Positions 25,898 through 35,900 of a stretch of 64,000 nucleotides of DNA are shown in pieces. The stretch lies in assembly GCA_030655215.1 (NCBI GenBank), contig JAURVZ010000023.1, positions 26,584-90,583 on the forward strand. The letters are read 5' to 3'. The notes beneath the pieces were generated by a model that was not told the DNA's origin, made no database searches, and saw nothing but the letters and a program-made list of their open reading frames with translations. This DNA comes from Pseudolabrys sp. (GTDB lineage: Bacteria; Pseudomonadota; Alphaproteobacteria; Rhizobiales; Xanthobacteraceae). Within the stretch, counting starts at the first letter, position 1; each line of letters begins with the position of its first letter. The translations under genes and the position numbers were made by a program.

Positions 25898-26718
25898 TGT
25901 TCCAATACGAATTCATGATCAATGCTTTCGCCGCCGCCGGCATTGTCGCCGTGGTGTCGGGCGTCGTCGGCTATTTCCTGGTGATGCGCGGACAGACTTT
26001 CGCCGGCCACGCGCTGTCGCATATTGGATTCGCGGGTGCGACTGGCGCCGGACTGATCGGCCTCGCGCCCCTGTGGGGCCTGATCGGCTTTACGCTCGCC
26101 GCCGGCATTGTCATGGGACTGCTCAGCGACCGCATCAGCAACCGCGACGTCGCCATCGGCGTGGTGCTGTCGCTATCGCTCGGCTTTGGCCTGTTGTTCC
26201 TGCATTATTATACGTCGTTCGCGACGCAGGCAACCGCACTGCTATTCGGCAATGTGCTGGCCGTCGATCATGCGATGATCGCGACATTGGCCGGGCTGGC
26301 TGTCGTGACGCTCGGTGCACTCGCTGTCATCATGCGGCCGCTAATCTTCGCGAGTTTGCAGCCGGAATTGGCGGAAGCCAAAGGCGTGCCACTGCGTTTC
26401 ATCTCGACCGCGTTTCTGGCGCTTGTCGCGCTGGCGGTGGCGGCCTGCGCGCAGATCGTCGGCGTGCTGATGGTGTTCACCTTGATGGTCGGCCCGGCTG
26501 CGGCGGCGCAGCGCCTGACCAAGGGATTGTGGAGCGGCTTGATATTGTCCGCCGCATTCGCATTGGGTGAAGCCTGGCTCGGCATCGTCATCGCCTATCA
26601 CAGCGACTGGCCGGTCAGCTTCTGCATCGCCGCGCTGAGCGCACTGGTGTATTTCAGCGCATTGGCCTGGCCGACGCGGCGCGTTGAGCACGTCCACACG
26701 CATCACCACGCGCATTAA
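25897..26718 (+). CDS. znuB: Zinc ABC transporter permease
   Basis: Inner-membrane subunit of the ABC-3 family, 273 aa with about eight hydrophobic segments. Family pieces are GHALSHIGFAGA near residue 38 and AQIVGVLMVFTLMVGPAAAA near 188. The C-terminus ends EHVHTHHHAH, again His-rich. It starts on TGATG overlapping znuC and ends 2 bases before a terminator. Confidence 0.92.
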   Translation: MFQYEFMINAFAAAGIVAVVSGVVGYFLVMRGQTFAGHALSHIGFAGATGAGLIGLAPLWGLIGFTLAAGIVMGLLSDRISNRDVAIGVVLSLSLGFGLLFLHYYTSFATQATALLFGNVLAVDHAMIATLAGLAVVTLGALAVIMRPLIFASLQPELAEAKGVPLRFISTAFLALVALAVAACAQIVGVLMVFTLMVGPAAAAQRLTKGLWSGLILSAAFALGEAWLGIVIAYHSDWPVSFCIAALSALVYFSALAWPTRRVEHVHTHHHAH

Positions 26719-26719
26719 A

Positions 26720-26746
26720 AAAGGCCCCGCTTGCAGCGGGGCCTTT
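26720..26746. terminator. Bidirectional terminator, znu operon / TAXI gene
   Basis: Perfect 12-bp stem AAAGGCCCCGCT / AGCGGGGCCTTT with a TGC loop, with A-run and T-rich flanks. It ends both convergent units. Confidence 0.88.
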
Positions 26747-26768
26747 CCATTCAGCGCTTGCGCGCTTC

Positions 26769-27731
26769 TTACATCTTCACGCCTTTTTCGGTGAAGTACT
26801 TCACCGCACCCGGATGCCACGGCACCGAGGAGTTGCCCTTGATCTGGTTCTCGAGCGAGAAGCTCTCGGCTTCCTTGTGCACGGCAACCAGATCAGCCTT
26901 CTTCTCGACCATCAGCTTGACGATCTCGTAGGCGTCCTTATCCGACATCTTGTCGTTGGTGACGAGCACGTTCCAGACGGCCGTCGCCTTGTTGTCGGCT
27001 TCCTGGCCCGGATAGACGCTCTTGGCGACGATCTTCGACGAATAGAGCGGACCGTATTTGGCGTTCATCTTCGGCACCAGATCGTCATGGTCGATCATCT
27101 TCAGCTTGACGCCCGGCGTCGCGCCGAGATCGGTCACCGCCGCCGTCGGCAGACCACCGACCCAGAAGAACGCGTCGATCTTCTTGTCCTTGATCGCATT
27201 CACCGACTCGGCAACGCCGAGACGTTCACGCTTCATGTCCTTGTCCTTGTCGAGACCGGCCGCCTCGATGACGCGGAAGGCCATCACTTCGGTGGCGCTG
27301 CCACCCGAACCGGTGGAGACGCGCTTGCCCTTGAGGTCCGACACTTTGGTGATGCCGGTGCCGTCGATGGTGACGACGTGCATGACGTTCGGATAGAGCA
27401 CCATCAAGGTTTGCACCGCGACTTTGCCGCCCTTGAACTTGTCTTCGCCGTTGACGGCGTCGAGCGCAGCATCGGCCATCGAGAAGCCGATTTCGCTCTG
27501 GCCCGAGCCGAGCAGCTTGAGGTTGTCGACCGAGCCGCCGGTGACCTGTGCCGTCGCCTGCGTGTTCGGCAGGTTCTTCGACAGCAGATTGGCGAGGCCG
27601 CCGCCGATCGGATAATAGACGCCGCCGGTGCCGCCGGTGCCGATCGAGATGGTGCGCTGCTGCGCCTGAGCGCCAAATGCGACCGCGGTCGCGACGAGCG
27701 CCACGGCTGCGCCAATAAGAGTCCGTTTCAT
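26769..27731 (-). CDS. TAXI family TRAP transporter substrate-binding protein
   Basis: Periplasmic receptor of a TAXI-type TRAP system, 320 aa. Signal peptide 1-23 (MKRTLIGAAVALVATAVAFGAQAQ), then the hallmark ISIGTGGTGGVYYPIGG. Further pieces are VSTGSGGSATEVMAFRVIEA and DAFFWVGGLPTAAV. GGAGGAAA precedes the ATG at 27731. It is encoded 77 bases after its fused permease gene. The substrate is unknown; TAXI systems often take glutamate/glutarate-like or other dicarboxylates. Confidence 0.93.
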   Translation of the reverse strand: MKRTLIGAAVALVATAVAFGAQAQQRTISIGTGGTGGVYYPIGGGLANLLSKNLPNTQATAQVTGGSVDNLKLLGSGQSEIGFSMADAALDAVNGEDKFKGGKVAVQTLMVLYPNVMHVVTIDGTGITKVSDLKGKRVSTGSGGSATEVMAFRVIEAAGLDKDKDMKRERLGVAESVNAIKDKKIDAFFWVGGLPTAAVTDLGATPGVKLKMIDHDDLVPKMNAKYGPLYSSKIVAKSVYPGQEADNKATAVWNVLVTNDKMSDKDAYEIVKLMVEKKADLVAVHKEAESFSLENQIKGNSSVPWHPGAVKYFTEKGVKM

Positions 27732-27808
27732 CAAGTTTCCTCCGTTTTGCATTTTGTTTCTTGGGGCGATTGTCATCGTTTCGAGCGCTGACTTCCAGCG
27801 CTATTTTG

Positions 27809-30007
27809 TCACGCAGGGGCCGGCCGCGCCCGGCCCTTCCATTGCCAGAGCAGCAATGCCGCGCCGAGTGCGATACCGAATGGTGCCGGATGCGGAATGT
27901 TCAGGCCACTGATGCGCTCAAGCAGCGCCTCGAGCAGGCCTGGGAATACGAGCAGAAGACCGGCGAGCATGAACAGGCCGCGTTCCACGGCCGTGGTCCG
28001 CCGCAGCGCCCAGCCTTGCGCGGCGACCGCCAGTGCGGCGAGGCCGGCGCCGGTCAGCACGGCGATCAGCGCGATGTCATAGACCGAGCCGTTGGGGGGA
28101 ATCTTGAACAGCAGGCCGACGCCGATCGGATCGAGAATGAAAACGAACGGCACCAGGAAGGCGGGCAGCGTATATTTCCACGCCTGCATTGTCGTCTTGT
28201 ACGGATCGCCGCCGGTGATCGCGGCGGCGGCGAAGGGCGACAGCGCCGTCGGCGGCGAGACTTCCGAGAGCACGGCGTAATAGAAGATGAACATGTGCGC
28301 CGCGTAATCCGGCACGCCGAGCTTGATCAACGCCGGCGCGGCGATGACGGCGCAGATGATGTAAGACGCGGTCACCGGCACGGCGAGGCCGATGATCCAG
28401 ACAACCAGCGCGGTATAGATCGCCGTCATCAGCAAGCTGCCGCCGGCGAAGTCGATGACGATCGACGAGAACTTCAAGCCGAGGCCGGTGAGCGTGACAA
28501 CGCCAACAATGATACCGGCCGCGGCGCATGTCGTTGCTGCGCTGAGCACGCCAACCGAACCATCGGCTAGTGCGGCGGTCATCTTCGCCGATGACGGCAC
28601 TGCCTTACGGCCCGCCGCGGTGAGGCCGATAAAGGCCAGCACCGCCATCGCGATCAACACCAGCAGCGGGAAATAACCCTGGAAGGCGCTGCCGATCGAC
28701 GACGCGTTGATCGCCGGCACCAGCATCAGCACGGCGGCGACGACATAGACGGCGAGCAGCGGCAGCAATAGCTGGCGCGGGCCGAGCGCCGTTTCCGGCG
28801 CCAGCCCGCTCATCGCGAAAGCGAGGATGGTCGAATAGAAAACGGCGAGCATTGGCGAGAAGCCGATGACCATGAAGACAACGACGGCGATCAGCGACAC
28901 GAAGTGGAAGCCGTAGCGCTTGGTCATGCCCCAGATGGTCAGGTCCTGCTTGAACACAACTTCGCGCGCACCGAAGCGGGCGGCGTCCAGCTCGACCATG
29001 AACAGGAGCGACAGGTAATAGAGACAGGTCGGAATCGTCGCCATCCAGATGACGTCGAGATAACCGATCTTCAGAAACTCCGCGATCAGGAAGGCCGCGG
29101 CGCCGAGCACCGGCGGCGAGATAATGGCGCCAAGACCACCGGCAGCGAGCAGGCCACCGGCCGCGTTCGGCTCGAAGCCGGCCTTCTTCAACATCGGCCA
29201 GGCGACCGTGCCGATCATCACGGTGGTGGCAACGCCCGATCCCGAAGGACCACCGAGCAGGAACGACGACGCGACCACGGCGCGGCCGGCACTCGATGGC
29301 TTGTTGCCCATCACCGCCAGCGAGAAGTCGATGAAGAAACGGCCGGCGCCGGAATGCTGCAGGATGGCGCCATAGATCGTGAACATGATGATCAGGCTGG
29401 CCGACACATCGACCGCGACGCCGAAGATGCCTTCCAGCGTAATGAACAAATGGCCGACAAGCCGCGCAAGGTCGAAGCCGCGATGCGTCCAGGGCGGCGG
29501 CAGATGCGGCCCCAGCATCGCATAGGCGATGAAAAGGATAGCGACGAAGGGCATGATCCAGCCCGTCGTGCGGCGCGCGGCTTCCAGTACCAGCACGACG
29601 AAGATAGCGCCCAGGATCACATCCCAGCGCTCCGGCACGGTGGCGCGGTCGGTGAAGTCGTCGCCCTGCCAGAGAGCGTAGGTGACGATGACAATGCCGA
29701 GCACCGGCGGAATGACATCGAACCACATGATGCGGTTGCGGAAGCGGTTGGCCAGCGGGAACAGCAGAAAGCTGAGCAGCAGCACAAAGGCGACGTGCGA
29801 ATAACGCATCGCCTGCGTCGGCACGATGTCGTAGGCGGCATAAAGATGAAACAGCGACATCAGCACGGCGATGGCGGTCACCGCGATGCCGGTCCAGCCG
29901 GTCAGCCGGTTGCCGGCGCCCTCTTCCTGCTGGACGTATTCCTCGGCCTTGCGGAGCGCTTCCGCCGAGATTGCTGCATCGGAATCCGCCCTGACGTCGC
30001 TCGCCAT
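27809..30007 (-). CDS. TRAP transporter fused permease (4TM-12TM, DUF3394 end)
   Basis: 732-aa inner-membrane protein combining the small and large TRAP membrane subunits. An acidic, charged N-terminus is followed by about four helices (to residue 150) and then the large M domain with GGPSGSGVATTVMIGTVAWP near 258-277. AAGGLGAIISPPVLGAAAFL lies near 292-312, and SEVSPPTALSPFAAAAI near 600. Sodium or proton gradients drive such uptake. It is first in the operon, with the TAXI receptor downstream. Confidence 0.93.
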   Translation of the reverse strand: MASDVRADSDAAISAEALRKAEEYVQQEEGAGNRLTGWTGIAVTAIAVLMSLFHLYAAYDIVPTQAMRYSHVAFVLLLSFLLFPLANRFRNRIMWFDVIPPVLGIVIVTYALWQGDDFTDRATVPERWDVILGAIFVVLVLEAARRTTGWIMPFVAILFIAYAMLGPHLPPPWTHRGFDLARLVGHLFITLEGIFGVAVDVSASLIIMFTIYGAILQHSGAGRFFIDFSLAVMGNKPSSAGRAVVASSFLLGGPSGSGVATTVMIGTVAWPMLKKAGFEPNAAGGLLAAGGLGAIISPPVLGAAAFLIAEFLKIGYLDVIWMATIPTCLYYLSLLFMVELDAARFGAREVVFKQDLTIWGMTKRYGFHFVSLIAVVVFMVIGFSPMLAVFYSTILAFAMSGLAPETALGPRQLLLPLLAVYVVAAVLMLVPAINASSIGSAFQGYFPLLVLIAMAVLAFIGLTAAGRKAVPSSAKMTAALADGSVGVLSAATTCAAAGIIVGVVTLTGLGLKFSSIVIDFAGGSLLMTAIYTALVVWIIGLAVPVTASYIICAVIAAPALIKLGVPDYAAHMFIFYYAVLSEVSPPTALSPFAAAAITGGDPYKTTMQAWKYTLPAFLVPFVFILDPIGVGLLFKIPPNGSVYDIALIAVLTGAGLAALAVAAQGWALRRTTAVERGLFMLAGLLLVFPGLLEALLERISGLNIPHPAPFGIALGAALLLWQWKGRARPAPA

Positions 30008-30150
30008 CGTCCCCCCATCGCCGCCGGTGCTTTTGCACCTGACGCCCCGCTTAAGTGCCGGATTTTAGCCAGTTTGTCGACTGTGCAATAGGGCGGAGTG
30101 AGAGCGCACGGGGCCGTGACGGAATGGCTGCCGCCATGATAGGCAAAGCC

Positions 30151-31077
30151 ATGAACGAGATAGCCAAACGGGCGATTTGCGTCGGCGAAGCCACGGTCGA
30201 ACTGGCGCGCGGCGGCGATGGCCGCTTTGCGCTGGCGAGTTCTGGCGATGCGTTCAACACCGCGATCTATCTGGCGCGCGCCGGGCAACCGACAGCGGTC
30301 GCGACCGCGCTTGGTGACGATCCCTATTCCGATGCGATTGTCTCGCTGGCAGCTGCCGAAGGCATCGGCATCGATCTGATGACACGCGTGACCGGGCGGC
30401 TGCCCGCACTGTCATTGGTCGATGCCGATCTGAAGGGTGGGCGGCGCACACATGCGTGGCGCGACGCACAGCCGGCGCGCGATCTGTTCGAGCTGCCGAA
30501 CTGGAGCGTGACCGCAGCGGCGCTGACTGCGGCGCGGCTTGTCTATTTCTCCGGCATCACGTTGTCGCTTTATTCCAATGTCGGCCTCGGCCGCTTTCTT
30601 GCAGCACTTGAGCTGGCGCGCACCGCCGGGGTGCGCATTGCGTTCGACGGCAACTTCCGTCCCGACGGCTGGCGCGGCGATGTCGCGCGCGCGCGCACGG
30701 TGTATGCCGAAGCGCTGAAGCGCGTCGACATCGCGCTGCCGACTTACGACGACGAAGCGGTGCTGTGGGGCGATCCGTCGCCGGAAGCGACGGTCGAGCG
30801 CTTGCAGGCTTTCGGCGTCGGCGAGATTGTCGTCAAGAACGGGCCGAACGGCGCGCTGGTCGCAACCACCGGCGCGCACGACATGGTACCGGTGCCGGAA
30901 GTCGTCACGCCGGTCGATGCCACCGCCGCGGGCGATGGCTTCAATGCCGGCTATCTCGCCGCGCGGCTTTCCGGCCAAAGCGCGTTCGAAGCAGCGGGCG
31001 CGGCGCATCGCCTGGCCGGTCAAGTCATTCGTCATCGCGGCGCTATCGTGCCCCGCAGCGGCGCGGCGGTACACTAG
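30151..31077 (+). CDS. PfkB family sugar kinase (2-keto-3-deoxygluconate kinase-like)
   Basis: Ribokinase-fold kinase, 308 aa. It opens with CVGEATVELARGGDGRFALASSGDAFNTA (substrate GG-like site) and has the catalytic/anion-hole motif DATAAGDGFNAGYLAA near residue 265. IAFDGNFRPDGWRGDVARA and EIVVKNGPNGALV also fit KdgK-like kinases. The start is uncertain: ATGs at 30124 and 30136 are in frame. It precedes a lone acyltransferase domain by 8 bases. Confidence 0.85.
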   Translation: MNEIAKRAICVGEATVELARGGDGRFALASSGDAFNTAIYLARAGQPTAVATALGDDPYSDAIVSLAAAEGIGIDLMTRVTGRLPALSLVDADLKGGRRTHAWRDAQPARDLFELPNWSVTAAALTAARLVYFSGITLSLYSNVGLGRFLAALELARTAGVRIAFDGNFRPDGWRGDVARARTVYAEALKRVDIALPTYDDEAVLWGDPSPEATVERLQAFGVGEIVVKNGPNGALVATTGAHDMVPVPEVVTPVDATAAGDGFNAGYLAARLSGQSAFEAAGAAHRLAGQVIRHRGAIVPRSGAAVH

Positions 31078-31085
31078 GGGAATTC

Positions 31086-31826
31086 ATGAAAGGCAAGTTC
31101 AAAGCGATCAGCCTGGCGCGCAGGCTGGTGATCGATCTGATGCACGTTTCCGTGCCCCTGGTGGTGGTCAAGAAGACGCTGAATTTGGACCGCCTCGCGC
31201 AGGCGCGCGCGCAACTGGCCGTGCGACCGGGCTGGACCACGATTATCGCCAAGGCCTTCTGCATCGTTGCGCGTGACGAGCCGTGGCTGCGCACATTCTA
31301 TATGAAATATCCGTGGCCGCATTTCTACGAACTGCCGCGCAGTGTGGCGATGGCCGCGATCGTGCGTGACAGTTTCGATTCGGACGTACCGCTCCTCTTG
31401 AAGATCGGCTCCGCCGACGAAATGCCGCTCTCGACGGTCGAGATTATCCTGCAAAGCGGCAAGAGCGGGCCGCTGAGCGAAGTGCCGGCGCTGGGGCGCA
31501 TCATTCGCATCACCAAGCTGCCGATGCCGCTACGCCGCGCGTTCTGGACATTCGGCCTGCATGTCGCCCGCCAGCGCGCCAACAATTTCGGCACGTTTGC
31601 CATCACGTCGCTGGCGACGACGGGTTCGGAAACCGTCGTGCTCAATTCGCCGGGGCCGAGCATGTTGACCTATGGGCTGGTCAAGCCCGACAACACGATG
31701 GAAATCCTGCTGCACTGGGATCATCGCATTTACGACGGCGTTCTCGCGTCGCGCGCGCTGCAGAAGCTCGAAGACGTCATGAACCGCGCCATTGCCGACG
31801 AATTGCTGGCCGGCGCCAAGACTTAA
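31086..31826 (+). CDS. Stand-alone 2-oxoacid dehydrogenase acyltransferase catalytic domain
   Basis: 246-aa protein with the E2 fold of dihydrolipoamide acyltransferases. The active-site signature HWDHRIYDG (HxxxDG) lies near residue 218-226. There is no lipoyl domain or E1/E3-binding domain. Thus it cannot be an ordinary E2 core with its own swinging arm. AGGGGAA precedes the ATG. It follows the PfkB kinase by 8 bases. A CoA-dependent acyltransferase role on an unknown acceptor is inferred from the catalytic residues. Confidence 0.82.
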   Translation: MKGKFKAISLARRLVIDLMHVSVPLVVVKKTLNLDRLAQARAQLAVRPGWTTIIAKAFCIVARDEPWLRTFYMKYPWPHFYELPRSVAMAAIVRDSFDSDVPLLLKIGSADEMPLSTVEIILQSGKSGPLSEVPALGRIIRITKLPMPLRRAFWTFGLHVARQRANNFGTFAITSLATTGSETVVLNSPGPSMLTYGLVKPDNTMEILLHWDHRIYDGVLASRALQKLEDVMNRAIADELLAGAKT

Positions 31827-32317
31827 GGCTTGCCGATCAGCATCGCCGCGCCAGCGGCGATGAACGGCAGCGGCAGACATACCAAAGCGCGCAGCCAGAC
31901 GACGCGCGCCGGCATCATTGGCACTTCGTACAGCACCAGCCGGTGCACCGCGAACAGCGCCCATGCCGTCGTGAAGGCCACGACTTGTGGCGCGCCGGCC
32001 CCGCCTTTCAGCGCCGCGGCACCGAGGGCGAAACCGACCACCGGACCGCCGGGCGTCAAGGCGCCGCCGATCGTCGCCAGTGCAATGCCCATGATCGCCG
32101 ATTCCGGCCCAAGCCATGGCGCGATCATCGACTTCGGCAACGCCTCGGCGATAAAGCCGGAGCCGATAACGCCGAGGCCGATACGCGGCAGCAAATGCAA
32201 GAAGTCGATGACGCCGGCGCGTGCGCCCTCATTCAGCACAATGCGGCCGCGCGAGGCTGCGGCCAGCGCCAGACCGCCGACGAACAGCCACAGTAAGATG
32301 TCGATGAGGAGCATCAT
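31823..32317 (-). CDS. Small permease-like membrane protein, half 2 of a split pair
   Basis: 164 aa with about five hydrophobic segments and the motif TIGGALTPGGPVVGFALG near residue 88-105. The stop overlaps the end of the acyltransferase gene by 4 bases, convergent. Its start overlaps the stop of the next gene upstream (32314-32317, ATGA). Related to the YraQ/PF03773-type permease superfamily by motif, though this was not searched. It resembles its upstream neighbour, so the two may form a heterodimer. Confidence 0.72.
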   Translation of the reverse strand: MMLLIDILLWLFVGGLALAAASRGRIVLNEGARAGVIDFLHLLPRIGLGVIGSGFIAEALPKSMIAPWLGPESAIMGIALATIGGALTPGGPVVGFALGAAALKGGAGAPQVVAFTTAWALFAVHRLVLYEVPMMPARVVWLRALVCLPLPFIAAGAAMLIGKP

Positions 32318-32925
32318 GGGTCTTTGCGCGGCTCCCCGGTCGGAGCTTTCACCGGAAACCCGGCCTTGACCACGATGCGCGCCAGAATGCCGGCAATGAT
32401 CGGCAAAGGCAGCGCGGCGATGATGCGCCAAAGCGTGAAATCGGCACCGAAGAACGGCAGCTCCCATACCAGCGCGCGCGTGTAGCCGATCAGCGACCAA
32501 CTGACGAGAAACGCCACCACCGTACCGGCATCGGCGCCAACAAGCAGGAACGCGCCGGCAATCGGATAGGCGGTGAACGGTCCGCCGGGCAGCATGAAGC
32601 CAAACGCCATCGCGATCAGCAATCCGGTCATGCCCGATTCACCGCCGACCCAGCGCGCCACCAGTTCGCGCGGCAGCAGCAAAGTGATGAAGCCGCCAAT
32701 CAGGCAACCGGCCAGCACCTTTGGCAACATGGTGACGAACAGCCAGATGTCGCTTTCCAGCACCGTGAAGAAATGGCCGGAGCCGTCACGCCAGTAGACA
32801 TAGGCCGCAGCCGAAAGCGACAGCGCCGCGATGGCCAAAGTCGACCAGTCGAAGGCGCGGCGGCGGCGCGGTTTTGGAGGTGGTTGATTCAAGATGGCCA
32901 GGCGATTCAAGGTTGCAGCACGCAT
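32314..32925 (-). CDS. Small permease-like membrane protein, half 1 of a split pair
   Basis: 203 aa with a basic cytoplasmic N-terminus (PPPKPRRRRAFDW) and about five hydrophobic segments. It has AMAFGFMLPGGPFTAYPIAGAFL near residue 103-125, the same PGGP-centred motif as the downstream protein. Coupled by a 4-base overlap to that gene. Function unknown; an ion or small-molecule permease is likely from the family appearance. Confidence 0.72.
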   Translation of the reverse strand: MRAATLNRLAILNQPPPKPRRRRAFDWSTLAIAALSLSAAAYVYWRDGSGHFFTVLESDIWLFVTMLPKVLAGCLIGGFITLLLPRELVARWVGGESGMTGLLIAMAFGFMLPGGPFTAYPIAGAFLLVGADAGTVVAFLVSWSLIGYTRALVWELPFFGADFTLWRIIAALPLPIIAGILARIVVKAGFPVKAPTGEPRKDP

Positions 32926-32993
32926 GATAGCGCTGGCGCTTGCTACCGGTAAGCCGGCGGCGCGTCCATCAAAATGGCCGCCGGCTGTGCCTC

Positions 32994-35900
32994 TTATTCA
33001 GCCGGCACTGCCTGCTGCCGCCGCACCGCGCGGCGTTCGCGCCAGCGGTCGCGGCGTTCGGCGACATTGGCAATGGCCATCAGCGCCGCCGGGGTGACGA
33101 TCAAAGTCAGGATGGTGGCGAAGCCGAGACCGAACACGATCGCGGTCGACAGGCTGATCCACCATTGCGTCGCCGGGGCGCCGAAGGTGATCTCGCGGTT
33201 GACGAATTCGAGGTTGATGCCGAAGGCAATCGGCAACACGCCCAATATCGCCGTGACCGCCGTCAACACGACGGGACGTGCGCGCTCGCGGCAGGTTTCC
33301 ATGATCGCGTCATAGGCACCCTGCCCTTCGCTGCGCAGTCGGTCGTAGGTGTCGATAAGCACGATGTTGTTGTTCACGATCACACCGGCGTTAGCGATGA
33401 TGCCGATACCGGTCATCACCACGCCGAATGGCTGGCCCATGATCATCAAACCGAGCAGCACGCCGATCGTCGACAGCACCACCGCCGAAAGCACCAGCAG
33501 CACCGAGATGAAGCGGTTGAACTGCGCCAGCAGGATCGCGAAGATCAGGAACATGGCCGTGCCGAACGCCTTGCCGAGGAAGGCGCCCGCCTTCTCGCGT
33601 TCTTCGTCCTCGCCTTTGAGCTTGAAGGTGACGCCGTCACCGAGTTCGGCTTTCGACAGCCGGTCGATGACTTCCTTCTGCACCACGGCGGTCTGAACGC
33701 CTGCGGCGATATTGGCCGAGACGGTCATGATGCGCGCCGCATTGACGCGGTTGATGAAGCCGACGCGCGCCGCCGGTACGCGCTCGACGAAATTGCCGAT
33801 CGGCACATAGCCGGCCTGCGTCTGCACGCGCAGTTCATCGATCTGGTCGAGGCTGCGGCGATCACCCGGGAAGCGGACGATGATATCGACCGCCTTGTCG
33901 TTATCAGACGGGCGATATTCGGTGACCTTGACGCCATTGGTGACAAGCTGAATGGCATTGCCGACGCTGCCGAGGCTGGCGCCGTATTTCGCCGCTTCCG
34001 ACTTGTTGACCTGGATCTTCCAGTCGATGCCCGGCAACGGCAGGCCATCATCGAGATCGCGCACTTCCGGCATCTGGCTAAGCGACGCGGCAACCTTCTT
34101 GGCCGCTTCCGGCAACTTGTCCGGATCGATAGCGGCGATCTGCACCTGAATGGCCTTGCCGGTCGGCGGGCCGGCTCGCGGCGCCGTCACTTCGACCAGG
34201 ATGCCGGCAATGGTGTTGGTCTGCTGGCGGATCTTGTCCATGATGACATGCGCGGCGTCACGCTTCTGCCAGTCGTCGAATTCGAACTGGATGACGCCGA
34301 TCGTGTCTTCGGTGATTTCGCTGGAGCCGCGCGGCTGTTCGCCGACACGGGTATAGACGGTCTTGATGCCGCCGGTCGCGAGCACGACCTTCTCGGCCTG
34401 CCGGATCGCCTTGTCCTTTTCATCGAGCGCGATATTGCCGCGCGCATGGACGATGACCTGGCCGTAATCGGGTTCGACCGCAGGGAAGAACTCGACGCCT
34501 TTGCCGAACTTGCCATAGACGCCGATCACCGCGATCAGCAATCCCAGCGCCAGCAGCAGAACGGTGCCGGGCCGGTGCAGCGCCAGTTTCACCGTGCGCA
34601 TATAGGGGCCGCGGTCGGACACGCGCTCGTCATGCGGCACCAGCGCGGCGCGGCCCATCAGCGCGCCAAGCGTCGGCGTGAAGAACAGCGCCACGGCGAG
34701 CGACGCCGATAAAGTCGCGATCAAAGTGATCGGCATATACATCATGAACTGGCCGACAATGCCGGGCCAGAACAGCAGCGGCGAGAAGGCGGCGACGCGC
34801 GTCGCGGTCGCCGCGATGACCGGGCCGGACATGCGCACCGCTGCTTCGGCATAGGCCTGCTTCGGCGGCATGCCTTCCGACATGCGGCGCTCGGCATATT
34901 CAGAGACAATGATGGCGTCGTCGACCAGCATGCCGACGGCGAGAATGAGCGAGAACAGCACGACGATGTTCACGGTCAGCCCGGCGAGGTGCAGGCCGAG
35001 CACGCCGGCGAGGAACGACGCCGGAATGGCGATGCCGATGAATACCGAGGCACGCGCGCCGAGCGCGAACAGGATGATGACCGTCACCAGCAGTACGCCG
35101 GTGGCGACCGAGTTCTGCAGATCGGCCAGCATCTGGCGGATCGTTTTCGACTTGTCCTGGGTGAAGCCGACCTTGACGCCTTCCGGCCATGTCTTCTGCA
35201 CCTGCGCGATCAGCTTCTTCACCGAGTCGACGGTTTCGATGTGATTGGTGCCGGTGCGCTTCGACACTTCGATCGCCATGGCCGACTGGCCGTTAACGCG
35301 GGTGACTGACGTTGAATCCTTGAAGGTCGGCCGCACCGTGGCGATGTCACCGAGCGCGATGGTCGCGCCTTGCGTCGAGACCACCGGGATTTTCAACATG
35401 TCTTCGGGGCGTTCGATGAGGCCCGGCACCTTGACGGCGAAACGGCCGCTGGCGCCTTCCAAGGCGCCGGCCGCAATCAGGCTGTTCGACTGCTGAGTGA
35501 TCGAGATCAGTTGATCGATGGAGATGCCGTAGCTCTTCATCAGCATCGGCTCGGCGGTGACCTCGACCGCTTCGTCGCGCGCGCCGCGCAATTCGGCTTT
35601 CAGTACGCCGGGCAATTGCTCGATGGCATTCTTGGTGTTGCGGGCAATGCGCAGCAAGGTGCGCTCCGGCACTTCGCCGGCGAGTGTGACGACCAGCACC
35701 GGATAAAGGGAAAGGTTGACCTCCTGAACCGAAGGCTCGTCGGCGTCCTTCGGCAGATCGCGCTTGGCCTGATCGACCTTGGCCCGGACATCGGCTAGCG
35801 CGGCGTCGGAGTTAAAGCCCGCTTCGAATTCGAGCAGCACATAGCCGCCGCCTTCGTAACCGGTGGCGCGCATTTCCTTGACGTTCGATACCGACTTCAA

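Noticed and set aside
32953..32985. Terminator after the RND gene
   Set aside because: GCCGGCGGC / GCCGCCGGC arms have a 15-base loop and no T-tract, so only a weak hairpin is seen.
32940..34712. 590-codon open frame on the plus strand
   Set aside because: Antisense to the RND pump gene; low-complexity translation.
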